Shown here: positions 35,297 through 45,161 of the stretch, in pieces | Layout of the letters: every line of letters begins with the position of its first letter | Position numbering within the stretch: the first letter of the stretch is position 1 | Source of the DNA: Casuarina equisetifolia | Lineage: Eukaryota; Streptophyta; Magnoliopsida; Fagales; Casuarinaceae | Length of the DNA: 64,000 bases | Direction of reading: 5' to 3' | NCBI GenBank assembly: GCA_028551475.1 | Contig: CM052361.1 | Span: 23,325,491 to 23,389,490 of the forward strand | Program-made: the position numbers and the translations under genes | The notes under the pieces: model-generated | What the model was told of the DNA's origin: nothing | The model's database searches: none | The model's input: only the letters and a program-made list of their open reading frames with translations

Positions 35297-35515
35297 AACC
35301 CGTAGGTGTCGATTTCCTCGAAGTGGATCCATTCTTAGGGCATCCTTTTTCCATTTGTTTAAATATATTCCTTTTTATCTAGGGTGATTTCGGATGCCAT
35401 GAAAGTATATACATGAAGCGACTCATACCAAGCAGTTTCAAACTCATTCCTTTGATTTCTCCCATTCTCGTTTCATCCAAATCTTGAGCTTTCATTCAAG
35501 AAACGATGTCGCAAA
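35297..35515 (+). repeat. Second copy of the duplicated block at 4955-5190
   Basis: AACCCGTAGGTGTCGATTTC through GCAGTTTCAAACTCATTCCT to TCAAGAAACGATGTC matches 4960-5190 in the same orientation, with a few substitutions and one small deletion near 35388. It has no coding meaning. Confidence 0.78.
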
Positions 35516-36027
35516 TCGCTCGTTTTTTTATCTCAGATAATTTCACAAATAGACGCACGCTCTCTCCCTCTCTCCCCGCAGCGCTGATAAGAAAGACGAC
35601 ATAATCAACTTCCCCTTTAGTTGACAAACTGACCAGTCTAATCTCGATGTGGTTGTATTCTCGTACTTACAACCAAGGTCACAGCCATCGAAATGGAGAC
35701 CTCAAGCGTGGCAACCACCAACTTTCATAAAGTAAATTTGATAATCTTATGTTTTTAAGTTTTAGATCACAATTGAAAGAAAAAGGCATTACCTTATATC
35801 ATAAAGTAAATTTGATAATCCTTTATAGTAGATAGTTATTTAAATCAAATTATTTACTAAAACCCAGACCAGGCACATGGGCTTTGATTAAACAATATGC
35901 GACCCGACCCAAAGCGGCACCTAAGCCCACAGAACAAGACATTAATATAACGCTCACAACAAAACCCAATAAGTCAAACACACTAAAAACACCACTCAGA
36001 AATTATTTCCACAATCAAGACACTTAT

Positions 36028-36524
36028 TTAGTTGCCCTCGGATACGTCATTCCTTATCTCACTCATCTCTTGGAGGTCCAGATTCTCGAGTATGCATTTC
36101 TTCAACACGAGGTACCTTGCAAGAAGGCTAAACAATGGGGCTGCCATGACAGCCGCACAAATCCCTGGTGTAAAGCGATGACCAAATATTGGTAACCCAG
36201 TACTAGCTGCAATGGCGGTTAGAGTGCAGCCGAGAGCCCAAAGACAGAGTGGGCCGATTTTCTGGTTGAAATAACTGCCCGTTATCACACCTTCCTGGTT
36301 ATCCTCCCTTGGATGAACGACGACTGCCTCGATATTACATCCCTCGCTAGTACCAGTGTCAATTGTTATTTCAACATCCAAAGAAACAACGTCAGCTGCC
36401 TCAATATCACATCCTCTTGTTATACTATACTAACACCAGTTGCCATCCCAACATGTGCTGCCTCAAGTGCTGGTGAGTCGTTAATGTCATGCCCTGTCAT
36501 TGCCGCCATAGTGTAGCCCAAAGC
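36028..36524 (-). pseudogene. Family A copy A5: linker and membrane exon joined to the AAE3-like gene
   Basis: The exon begins at 36524 after the acceptor TTCATAG with ALGYTMAAMTGHDINDSPAL, the same start as exon 2 of A2-A4. A one-base shift near 36425 closes the frame. In the other frame DVVSLDVEITIDTGTSEGCN continues to the open stretch 36381-36028. There the linker HPREDNQEGV is followed by two hydrophobic helices (CLWALGCTLTAIAASTGLPI, FTPGICAAVMAAPLFSLLAR) and the tail ENLDLQEMSEIRND. It lies exactly where the C-terminal exon of an AAE3 gene should be. It is the most complete family member after A1. Confidence 0.72.
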
Positions 36525-36839
36525 CTATGAATGAAAACATGGAATTGGTTTTAGAGTGACACATATTTGGCACGTGTCCACCTTCATTGGACGTGGATTA
36601 GAATTTAATACCAAAAGTTACCATAATTTAGATTCTATAAAATTACTCACATTATTTTTGACATGTCAATAAAAACTAACAGTATAAGAGATGATACATA
36701 CCTTCATATATTATTATAAATAATAAATTTTTCCTTAATTTTAAATTTCAATAAATCTTAATATATATATATATATATATCTAAATCTTTATGAAATTTC
36801 TCTGATTTTTTTTAAAAATGGAAGTGATAATCCTCTCAC

Positions 36840-37961
36840 CTCTTTACCATATTTGTCCTCCAGGACTCCAAAGGCAACAGCCTGACGAGCGTCGTGATGA
36901 GATAATAGCCCCGCATCTACTTCAATTGCTGATATATTTTCCCCTATAGGGAAGCCAAAAAACCAACCCAATGTGAGAAACCGCCGGTCAAAGTTAACAT
37001 AATGTAAAAGAAACCCAACACTTTCTACTCAAGCTTTTTAAACTAACGTATCTTCGAAAAAGTCAAACCAGTACCTCCCCGGTTAATGGGTTCCTTGACC
37101 CGACCCACGATACGCAGATACCCATCGGAATCTAAAAACCCGACATCCCCGGTACGGAACCAGCCGAACAAGAAGGCCGCCTTGTTAGCCTCAGGACTGT
37201 TCTTATAACCCTTCGTTAAGTTGGGTTCCCTAATACACACCTCGCCTCTCCCACCCTCTCTCACTGGCATCCCATTCGTCTTCAAGATCACCATTTCGAG
37301 ACCCACGGGTTTACACACCGACCCGGGTTTGTGCCCACCATCTTCGGGTAACGGGTTCGTTGCCATCTGATGTGAAGCCTCGGTCATCGCGTAAGCCTCC
37401 AGAGCTGGTGCCCACCGTCTTCGGGTAACTGGTTCAGTCGTGGACATCAGGTGAATAGTCGGGACTGCGGTGTACCACGTGGCGTTGTACGCCCTCACGT
37501 CCGGCCAGAACGTCGTCATTGACAATCCCACGGCGGCCCCGGCGACAAGCGAGCTCAGCAACCCCGCGATCAGGTCATGGACGTGGAACAATGGCAGGAC
37601 CAGCACAGTCGAGTCCAACTCACTGAACTTGTGCGCCGAGCCCATGTTTCGCACCCATGAGGCCAGGTTGAGCTGTGTGATCAGCACGCCCTCGGGCCAG
37701 CTCGTGGTGCCGGAGGTGTGTAGGAAGAATGTAACGTCGGACGGGTCATTGGAGATTCCCGCGACCGCGTTTGACTTAGCGGTTACGTCCAGCGAGGGGA
37801 AGAGAGAGAGTTCGGGCTCGCCGTCGCTGAGCGAGGCGATCAAATGAAGTATTCTGAGCTCGGAAGCAGCCGATTCAGCCGATTTGTTTCCATCGTTCCC
37901 CGTTATCAGACGTTTGGTCTCTGAATCCGATATATATAATTCGAACTCTTCCGCCTTGTAG
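36840..37961 (-). pseudogene. AAE3-like (oxalyl-CoA synthetase type) gene copy 1: adenylation-domain exons
   Basis: Exon 2b (37961-37075) reads YKAEEFELYISDSETKRL, then FLHTSGTTSWPEGVLITQLN, where the P-loop Lys of the usual SRPKG is Glu. LVLPLFHVHDLIAGLLSSL, YNATWYTAVPTIH, MTEASHQMATNPLPED, GEVCIREPNLTKGYKNSPEA and GWFRTGDVGFLDSDGYLRIV then KEPINRGG follow. A GT-AG intron (37074-36944) leads to exon 3 (36943-36840), ENISAIEVDAGLLSHHDARQ then AVAFGVLEDKYGKE. About 40 residues (DRHLEL...FGAPV) are missing after TIH. The motifs match plant acyl-activating enzyme 3, a cytosolic oxalate-CoA ligase. Activity is unlikely. Confidence 0.82.
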
Positions 37962-37966
37962 GGCAC

Positions 37967-38413
37967 TGTAACGTACCTCCTTATTCCGAAGGCTTTTGGT
38001 TACTGATCTAGTGAGAGGTTTGGAAATAGGTGCCGAGGCAACCGTGAAATCTGCTAGAGAAAGCTTGGCCTTACGCCCTATTGTGAACAGTATATGAAAA
38101 GAACAATTGGGATTTCTAAAGGGAACCCGAGACCTGACTCTTATTCAGAGAAAATGCTTACAAATTTCCTACCAGTCCTCCCGCCATCGACTTCTATTTA
38201 TACTAGTTAGTTAGCTAACATTTGCTAACTAACTTACAACTAATTGAATGTAAAGACATTAATAGCCTCGTCTAGTTACAACCAATTAACTGCTGAAACT
38301 ACTAACAGTAACAGAATCCAACTTACTGCTAATCAGATCAGTTAATTGCCAACTCCTCCTGCTGACTCAGCTTCCTTCCGACGTGGCTCATTTATTTAAG
38401 GGAGTACGTTGCA
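37967..38413 (-). repeat. G2 3' LTR (left)
   Basis: Starts TGTAACGTACC and ends GTACGTTGCA. It includes the plus-strand motif TATTTATACTAG near 38192 and is nearly identical to 42899-43345. Confidence 0.93.
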
Positions 38414-38442
38414 TCCCTTCCTGCTGGACTACAGCCTTGTCT

Positions 38443-40170
38443 CTAAGGCTGAACCTTTTTGTTCTTGAGATCGAACTCAGGGTAACGATCTTCAAACTGC
38501 AATGTATCCATCCAAGTAGCTTCCTGTACTGGCAGCCCTTGCCAATGTATCAAAAACTGGTTTCTTTTCTTCCATACCCGCTGATCCAGAATAGCTTGTG
38601 GCTGCGGACTAATGGCATCTTCCTTGGCTAGATATGCTGGCAATTCCGGTTGTACTGTTATATGATCTCCAATGGCTCTTTTAAGTAAGGATACATGAAA
38701 AACATTATGCACCTTAGACCCTTCAGGAAGCTTGAGACGGTAAGCCACTTCTCCAATTCTCTGAATTATCTCAAAAGGTCCATAATACCTCTGGGAAAGC
38801 TTGTGGTTTTTACGAACAGCCACTGAAGTGCCTCTATAGGGCTGAAGTTTTAAGTATACTCGGTCACCAACCTGATAAACCTCCTCTTTCCTTCCCACAT
38901 TATAGTACTTCTGCATTCGATTCTGAGTAACTACCAGCCTTTCCTTAATATCTCTTAGTACTTCATCTCTCTTCTTAAGTTCCTGATCTACTACTTCTAA
39001 GGCTGAAGAACCAGGAATATAAGATAAAAGGGTGGGGGGAGGTCTGCCGTAAACCACTTCAAAAGGGGATATTCTAAGTGACCCGTGGACACTGGTATTA
39101 TAGCAAAATTCTGCCCAAGGCAGCCATTTCACCCACTCCTTCGGGTGATCTCCAGTCAAACATCGCAGATAAACTTCTAAGGTTTTATTAGTGACCTCAC
39201 TCTGACCATCTGTTTGTGGATGGTAAGCAGTAGAGAAATTAAATTTCGTACCTTGCATTTCAAATAACTGCCGCCAGAATCCACTGGTGAACACTACATC
39301 CCGGTCACATACTATGCTCCTTGGCATTCCATGGAGTTTGAACACATTTTCAAAAAATATCTGAGCCACACTGATTGCTGTGTAAGGGTGAGCAATAGCT
39401 AAAAAGTGAGCTGATTTGGACAGTCGGTCTACTATAACCATGATAACTTGCTTACCTCTAGAATTAGGAAGGCCTTCAATGAAATCCATGCTGATATCCT
39501 CCCAAACCAGAGCTGGAATGGGTAGAGACTGCAACAATCCACTTGGTTTTGTATTCTGCCATTTAACCTGCTGACAAACTTGACATTCCCTTACATACTT
39601 GGCCACACTCTTCTTCATATTTTTCCAAAAGAATACGGCCTTGATTCTTTGGAGGGTCTTGAAATACCCTTCATGTGCAGCTTCATGTACTTCCTTCAGA
39701 ATTACTGGAACTAAGGCTGAATTCTTACATAAAAATATCCTATTTTTGCAGAATATAATGCCATTTCGGTACTGCCATTGATTTCCAGCTTCTCCAGTAC
39801 TAATTTGATTCAGTATTTCTTGTGCTTCCTTAGTGTGACACACTTCTTTTTTTATAGGGTCCAACCATTCAGGAACGGGCAAGGAAACTGCCTTTAATTC
39901 TCCTTCTTCTGTTCTCTTCCTGCTACTTTCCCAATTTCCTTCTAGGTCAGAGCAAATTTCAATTTGCTTTTCTTTGGCCTTTGATTTCGATTGTCCTTCC
40001 TGATTATCCCCTTCCCCATACTGTACTTCTTCTTCCCTCCTGGATAAAGCGTCAGCCACATTATTTTCCTTCCCTGGCCGGTAGTGGATTTCAAAATCAT
40101 AGCCCATCAATTTACTCAACCAACGTTGTTGAGCTGGGGTTGAGATTTTCTGATGCCATAAATTCTGCAA
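38443..40170 (-). pseudogene. G2 RNase H end, integrase and chromodomain
   Basis: An open 575-codon frame. RNase H end LWHQKISTPAQQRWLSKLMG and YRPGKENNVADALSRR. Integrase has the HHCC finger (HEAAHEGYFKTLQRIK, CQVCQQVKWQNTKPSGL) and core motifs MDFIEGLPNSRGK, VIVDRLSKSAHFLAIAHPYT, DRDVVFTSGFWRQLF and YHPQTDGQSEVTNKTLE, so the D,D,E triad is intact. A GPFEIIQRIGEVAYRLKLPE motif and chromodomain ILDQRVWKKRNQFLIHWQGL follow. It is upstream-truncated only by the stop at 40183. Confidence 0.92.
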
Positions 40171-40185
40171 ACTTCTTTGATCAGT

Positions 40186-40605
40186 CTACACAATGAATTT
40201 GACCCCTAACAGATATTGCCTCCACCTCTTGACTGCCAGAATCAAAGCCAACAATTCCTTTTCATAAGTTGATGCTAGTAAATTCTTCCCTTGCAATGCT
40301 TGACTAAAGAAAGCTATCGGTCTGCCTTCTTGAGATAGTACAGCCCCTATACCCACTGCACAAGCATCACAGGCAACCACAAATTTTAAGGAAAAATCAG
40401 GCAGTCTTAGGACTGGTGCTTGAGTCATAACATCTTTCAGATCTTGAAATGCCTTTGTGGCCACGTTATTCCACTGAAATGAATTTTTTTTAGCAACTGT
40501 GTTAACGGTGCTGCTATGAAGCCATAATCTCTGATGAACTTCCGGTAATATCCAGTCAGTCCTAAGAACCCTCTTAAAGACTTCACACTGGTAGGTGTTG
40601 GCCAT
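40186..40605 (-). pseudogene. G2 RNase H N-terminal frame
   Basis: WNNVATKAFQDLKDVMTQAP, LPDFSLKFVVACDACAVGIG, AVLSQEGRPIAFFSQALQG and YEKELLALILAVKRWRQYLL then a TAG stop where TDQRSLQNL should follow. It is separated from the upstream frame by a frameshift near 40480. The first catalytic Asp (CDACAVG) is present. Confidence 0.9.
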
Positions 40606-42896
40606 TCTATCATAGCCTTAACCTTTTCATGATCCATCTCTACTCCTTTTTCTGTTATCACGTGGCCCAGGTAGTTAACTACCTTAACTCCAAATGCACA
40701 CTTTTCCCTCTTAACATACAGCTGGTTCTTTAAGAGTGTGTTAAAGACTAACTGCACATGGATAATATGCTCTTTCCAAGACTTGCTGTAAACAAGAATA
40801 TCATAAAAAAAAACTAATACAAAGGAGCTTAAGTATTCTTTGAATACCTTATTCATCAAGCTTTGGAAGGTTGACGGAGCATTGCAAAGCCCGAAGGGCA
40901 TAACCAAGAATTCGTAGTGCCCTTGTGGTGTTTGGAAAGCTGTTTTTCCAATGTCAGTAGGCTGCATACGGATCTGATGATACCCGGATCTTAGGTCCAG
41001 CTTGGTAAAGAACCTTGCCCCATGTAGCTCATCCAAGAGCTCATCCACCGTGGGAATTGGAAAACCATCTTTAATGGTTTCCTTATTGACTGCTCGGTAA
41101 TCCACACACATCCTCCAAGTTCCATCCTTCTTTCTTACCAAAATGACTGGTGAAGAAAAAGGACTACAACTCTCCCTTATGATTCCTTCATCCAACAATT
41201 CCAGCACCAACTTTTCGATTTCCTTCTTTTGCAAGTAAGGATACCTGTATGGCTTATTAATAATGACCTTAGAATCATTCTTAAGCACAATCTGATGTTC
41301 ATGCCCCCTGTGAGGGGGTAATCCGTGGGGTTTCTGGAAGAGTTCATCATATTGGTGAAGGAGATTCTTCAAGTCCTTCGGCCAATCACCTTGTTGCTCA
41401 GTCTTCCCATTATGTGTTACAGTTTTGAGATGTAAAACCATTCCTTCTTTTTGTTGTCCGAGTAATCTGCTCAACTCAGAACTGTCCACAATTTTGTTCT
41501 TAAGATTCTGATCACCACAGAACTCCACCATCCTTCCATTATAAATGAAAGACATCTTAAGTTCATCAAATTTCCACCTTACTTCTCCTAAAGTTGCTAG
41601 CCATTGTATCCCTAGAATGACTCCCAAATTAGGAATCGGTAGGATAAAAAAATCTGCAGTCATCATAGTTCCTTGTAAGGTTATAGGAACTTCTGAACAA
41701 AATCCTTCTCCCTGAAGCACTTCCCCATTTGCTACCTCCACCTTGAATCTCTTAGTTACATCGGGTGACAGCTTCATTTTTTTGGCCAACTGAGCACTCA
41801 GGAAGTTATGAGTGCTTCCCGAATCCACCAACACCACAACATTCATCATTTCATCTCCCATATTGCCCTGAATCCTCATGGTTTTAGGACATTTCACTCC
41901 AGAAAAGGCAGCTAATGACAGTACCCGTAATTCTCCCTTATCATCATCAGAATCATCTTCCTCAACTTCGTCTGAATCTAATACTTCCAACCAGAAAAGT
42001 TTCTTACATTTATGACCAGGGGTAAAACGCTCATCACAATTGAAGCACAAACCCCGAGCCCTTCGATCCATAATTTCAGGTTGAGTAAGCTTCCTAACAG
42101 GTAAAACAGGTTTGTTTTCCCATTGTTTTGGTTCCCCTCCAACTGCTAGAAATGGTTTTTTTTGGATTGATGTGGTAGTATTCCTAGAAGCTAGTTCCTT
42201 AGCCTCGAATAAACGAGCAAATCCAATGGCAGCAGATAGTGTAGGAGGGTTATGAGCCATAACATCTAATTTGATTTTTTCTTTCAAGCCACTTATAAAA
42301 CAGCTAATGCTTTGAGTAGTATTGACATGGCCATAACGGAGAAGTAGCTTACCAAATTGCATCTGATAGTCATGAACTGTTCCTGTGTGTTTCAGCTTTG
42401 TCAATTCTCCAAAAGGATCAACTAAGACCGTAGGTCCAAATTGTTTTAACAGTTCCTCGGACAGCACTTGCCAGGAAATTGTGTCTTCACCATGTTCCTT
42501 CTTGAGAAGCTGATAAACCATCTGTGCTTCTCCATCCAAATGCCATGAGGCTATTCTAACTCTTTCCTCTGCAGGAGTATCATAGTAATCGAAAAATTGA
42601 AGAGATCTATCGAGCCAATTAGTTAGATCAACGATACCTTCATATTTGGGAAAGTCCAGCCGAATTGTTCGAGAATGAATCTGAGTGGGCTGTGATCTTC
42701 TGTCTTCCCGATTGTGATGATCACGATTTCTAGAAGAGGAAGATTCTCTGTGATCCTTATCCAGTCTGCCTGCTACAGTATCAATTTTGGCATTTAGAGC
42801 GGCAAATAGCTGCTGCATAGTTTCTGAGAGCTCTTTGACAGCAGGGTCCGCAGAAGAACCCTTCTCCTGATCGTTTCCAGGCATCTCTGATACCAC
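40437..42896 (-). CDS. G2 gag, protease and reverse transcriptase (819 codons, open)
   Basis: Starts MVSEMPGNDQEKGSSAD just inside the 5' LTR. Gag has TRTIRLDFPKYEGIVDLTNW and WHLDGEAQMVYQLLKKEHGE. The zinc knuckle is CFNCDERFTPGHKC, and the protease VVLVDSGSTHNFLSAQLAKK. RT has [60 protein letters not shown] and [20 protein letters not shown]. The palm box reads VFFYDILVYSK, with the first Asp of FDD replaced by Tyr. The last residues run past the frameshift into the wrong frame. Reverse transcriptase activity is doubtful. Confidence 0.92.
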   Translation of the reverse strand: MVSEMPGNDQEKGSSADPAVKELSETMQQLFAALNAKIDTVAGRLDKDHRESSSSRNRDHHNREDRRSQPTQIHSRTIRLDFPKYEGIVDLTNWLDRSLQFFDYYDTPAEERVRIASWHLDGEAQMVYQLLKKEHGEDTISWQVLSEELLKQFGPTVLVDPFGELTKLKHTGTVHDYQMQFGKLLLRYGHVNTTQSISCFISGLKEKIKLDVMAHNPPTLSAAIGFARLFEAKELASRNTTTSIQKKPFLAVGGEPKQWENKPVLPVRKLTQPEIMDRRARGLCFNCDERFTPGHKCKKLFWLEVLDSDEVEEDDSDDDKGELRVLSLAAFSGVKCPKTMRIQGNMGDEMMNVVVLVDSGSTHNFLSAQLAKKMKLSPDVTKRFKVEVANGEVLQGEGFCSEVPITLQGTMMTADFFILPIPNLGVILGIQWLATLGEVRWKFDELKMSFIYNGRMVEFCGDQNLKNKIVDSSELSRLLGQQKEGMVLHLKTVTHNGKTEQQGDWPKDLKNLLHQYDELFQKPHGLPPHRGHEHQIVLKNDSKVIINKPYRYPYLQKKEIEKLVLELLDEGIIRESCSPFSSPVILVRKKDGTWRMCVDYRAVNKETIKDGFPIPTVDELLDELHGARFFTKLDLRSGYHQIRMQPTDIGKTAFQTPQGHYEFLVMPFGLCNAPSTFQSLMNKVFKEYLSSFVLVFFYDILVYSKSWKEHIIHVQLVFNTLLKNQLYVKREKCAFGVKVVNYLGHVITEKGVEMDHEKVKAMIEWPTPTSVKSLRGFLGLTGYYRKFIRDYGFIAAPLTQLLKKIHFSGITWPQRHFKI

Positions 42897-42898
42897 TT

Positions 42899-43345
42899 TG
42901 TAACGTACCTCCTTATTCCGAAGGCTTTTGGTTACTGATCTAGTGAGAGGTTTGGAAATAGGTGCCGAGGCAACCGTGAAATCTGCTAGAGAAAGCTTGG
43001 CCTTACGCCCTATTGTGAACAGTATATGAAAAGAACAATTGGGATTTCTAAAGGGAACCCGAGACCTGACTCTTATTCAGAGAAAATGCTTACAAATTTC
43101 CTACCAGTCCTCCCGCCATCGACTTCTATTTATACTAGTTAGTTAGCTAACATTTGCTAACTAACTTACAACTAATTGAATGTAAAGACATTAATAGCCT
43201 CGTCTAGTTACAACCAATTAACTGCTGAAACTACTAACAGTAACAGAATCCAACTTACTGCTAATCAGATCAGTTAATTGCCAACTCCTCCTGCTGACTC
43301 AGCTTCCTTCCGACGTGGCTCATTTATTTAAGGGGGTACGTTGCA
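42899..43345 (-). repeat. G2 5' LTR (right)
   Basis: TGTAACGTACC to GGTACGTTGCA, essentially identical to the left LTR. The primer-binding site lies just inside, at 42888-42898. Confidence 0.93.
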
Positions 43346-43703
43346 GGCACGTTCAACGGCACCGCTGTGGCTCGGCAACGAATCACAGCTAAAAACACCG
43401 CCACAAGCTGCAAGAGCGCCCAGAACAATCATTTCCATTGTTACGAAGGAAACCAATCTTCGCACAGTTTGGATAGCAGGAAAGCGAGAGAGAAAGCCAT
43501 ACCTCGGGGGTGCTTGGGAAGATAAGGGCGACAACGTGGCCCGGAGTAACACCGGCTGCGAGCAACCGAGAGGCAGCGGGATCGACAAAATGGTTAAAAC
43601 GCGCATGAGTCACATCGAACTTTCCGGAGACTAAGAGAGCTCGGAGAGATGAGAACTCCAACGCCGCTTTCTTCAGCAATCTTGTCAGGGTTAGGCTATC
43701 CAT
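43346..43703 (-). pseudogene. AAE3-like gene copy 1: exon 1 and start of exon 2
   Basis: ATG at 43703 opens MDSLTLTRLLKKAALEFSSL, then VSGKFDVTHARFNHFV and GVTPGHVVALIFPSTPE, as in plant AAE3. The donor GTATGG follows at 43502. The intron is 95 bases and ends CTTGCAG. Exon 2 (from 43407) reads LVAVFLAVIRCRATAVPLNV before the gypsy insertion. It continues at 37961. Apart from the insertion, this end looks intact. It would be transcribed away from the hairpin and G-box array at 43905-45175. Confidence 0.85.
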
Positions 43704-44510
43704 TTCAGTGGCTGTGAATTTGTTTCTATGAAGTTGGTTGTGAACGGCGAAGGGACACAGGTGGCTATTTATATTTAGAACGGAGAAGCGGACTGAAGGA
43801 AGGTTGCATACGAATGGAAATGTCTCTGACGTAGACGTTGAATCTTTGATTTCACTCCCATGAGCCGGTTAGGAGGGCCTCTGCTTTTTACTTTTCTTTT
43901 TTGATGTTTGCTGGAGGATCCCATTGGGAACACCATTATCAACATACCAATACTGCCCCTTCTTTGGCGCATCATATAGAGCGAAAAGTAGGTGCAGTAT
44001 TGGAATGTTGACGAAGAAGCAATCTATAGAGCGGAAAGTAGGTGCAGTATTGGAATATTGACGAAGAAGCAACCTACGGGGCGGACGGTCTAACGTCACC
44101 TCTCCCTTCAAAACATAGAAGAAAAACAATAAAAGTTATCAAAGGTTTCACCTAATCTTCCCCATCAAATGGCCCTTCTCAACATTTTCTTTGCTCACCC
44201 GGCGACCAAATGTAGGCATTTCGATATCCACCAACGCGTCCGTAGGAATCTCTTTTATATTTATGATCATGGAGAGCAACATTATCAACGTACCAATACT
44301 GCCCTTCCTTTTCGATCATCAAATAACGCGCAAAGGAGGGGTATTACTGCCGTGTTGACAATTCTATTCTGTATACGGCAGTGATCCGAAGGCCGAAGGA
44401 CGAAGGACGTCTAACCTCATCCCTCCAGTGGAAACATTAAACAAAATCAAAGGCCCTCCTCACGTCAACATTTCTTTGGCTCACCGGGACCCAAAATGAA
44501 GACATTTTCG

Positions 44511-44526
44511 ATGTCCACGTGGACAT
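44511..44526. promoter_or_regulatory. G-box palindrome (CACGTG core), copy 1
   Basis: ATGTCCACGTGGACAT reads the same on both strands. CACGTG is the core bound by plant bZIP and bHLH factors. It lies about 800 bases upstream of the AAE3 ATG (43703, minus) and 650 bases upstream of A7 (plus). A regulatory role is inferred. Confidence 0.5.
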
Positions 44527-44863
44527 CCGGAATTTTTTTCCCCCTCACCAATGCGTCGGGACGAAGAATTCCTTTTTATTTTTATGATTATGGAGCACAA
44601 CGTTAACAACGTACCAATACTGCCCCTCCTTTCAATCATCAAATAACGCGCAAAGGAGGGATAGTATTGCCATGTTGACAATGCTGCTTCCCATGCGGCA
44701 TTTAGCGAAGAAGGTCCAACCTCATCTCCTCCTTCGAAACATATAAGGAAAACCCTATCTCCCCCACATCAAAACATAAAAGAATACCAATACTGCCCCT
44801 CGTTTCAATCATCAAATAGTGCGCAAAGGAAGGGTAGACTTGCCATGTTGACAAGACATTTCC

Positions 44864-44879
44864 ATGTCCACGTGGACAT
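44864..44879. promoter_or_regulatory. G-box palindrome, copy 2
   Basis: The same 16-base perfect palindrome, 353 bases after copy 1. A half copy (ATGTCCACGTGG) follows 298 bases later at 45162. Confidence 0.5.
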
Positions 44880-45161
44880 CCAGATTTTGTTTTGTGCCCA
44901 AGGAGGCGGATGGACAACTTCGATTTTTTTGATTAAATGAGAGCAACATTATCAACGTACCAATACAGCCTCTCCTTTCAATCATCAAATGGCCCGCAAA
45001 GGAGGGGCAATATTGACAAGTTGACAATGTTGCTTTCTAGACGGGAGTTGCCGAAGAAGTTCTAACCTCATCTCCCCCCCTCAAAACATAAATGAAAACC
45101 AAAGGCCCTCCTCACGTTAACATTTCTTTTTCTTACCGGGACACAAAATCAAGACATTTCG

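Larger units (their letters stand above)
37967..43345 (-). mobile_element. Young Ty3/gypsy chromovirus G2 inserted in AAE3 copy 1
   Basis: 5379 bases with two 447-base LTRs that differ, by eye, at one position (GGGAGTACG versus GGGGGTACG near the inner or outer end). It has a 5-base target-site duplication, a tRNA-Met primer-binding site (TGGTATCAGAG next to 42898), a polypurine tract near 38414-38430, and gag-pol on the minus strand ending in a chromodomain. One frameshift (near 40480) and one stop (40183-40185) break pol. The FDD box reads FYD. The LTR identity indicates a very recent insertion. It belongs to the same family as G1. Confidence 0.93.
37962..43350. other. Target-site duplication of gypsy G2 (GGCAC on both sides)
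   Basis: GGCAC at 37962-37966 and 43346-43350 flank the element exactly. Removing the element and one copy restores the AAE3 reading frame across PLNVP and YKAEEFE, so the insertion is in AAE3 exon 2. Confidence 0.9.

Noticed and set aside
43775-45027. Several 66-86 codon frames with recurring CQYCPSFA and MIERRGSIGTL words
   Set aside because: The recurrence follows the tandem hairpin array. The words are repeat translations, not zinc fingers.
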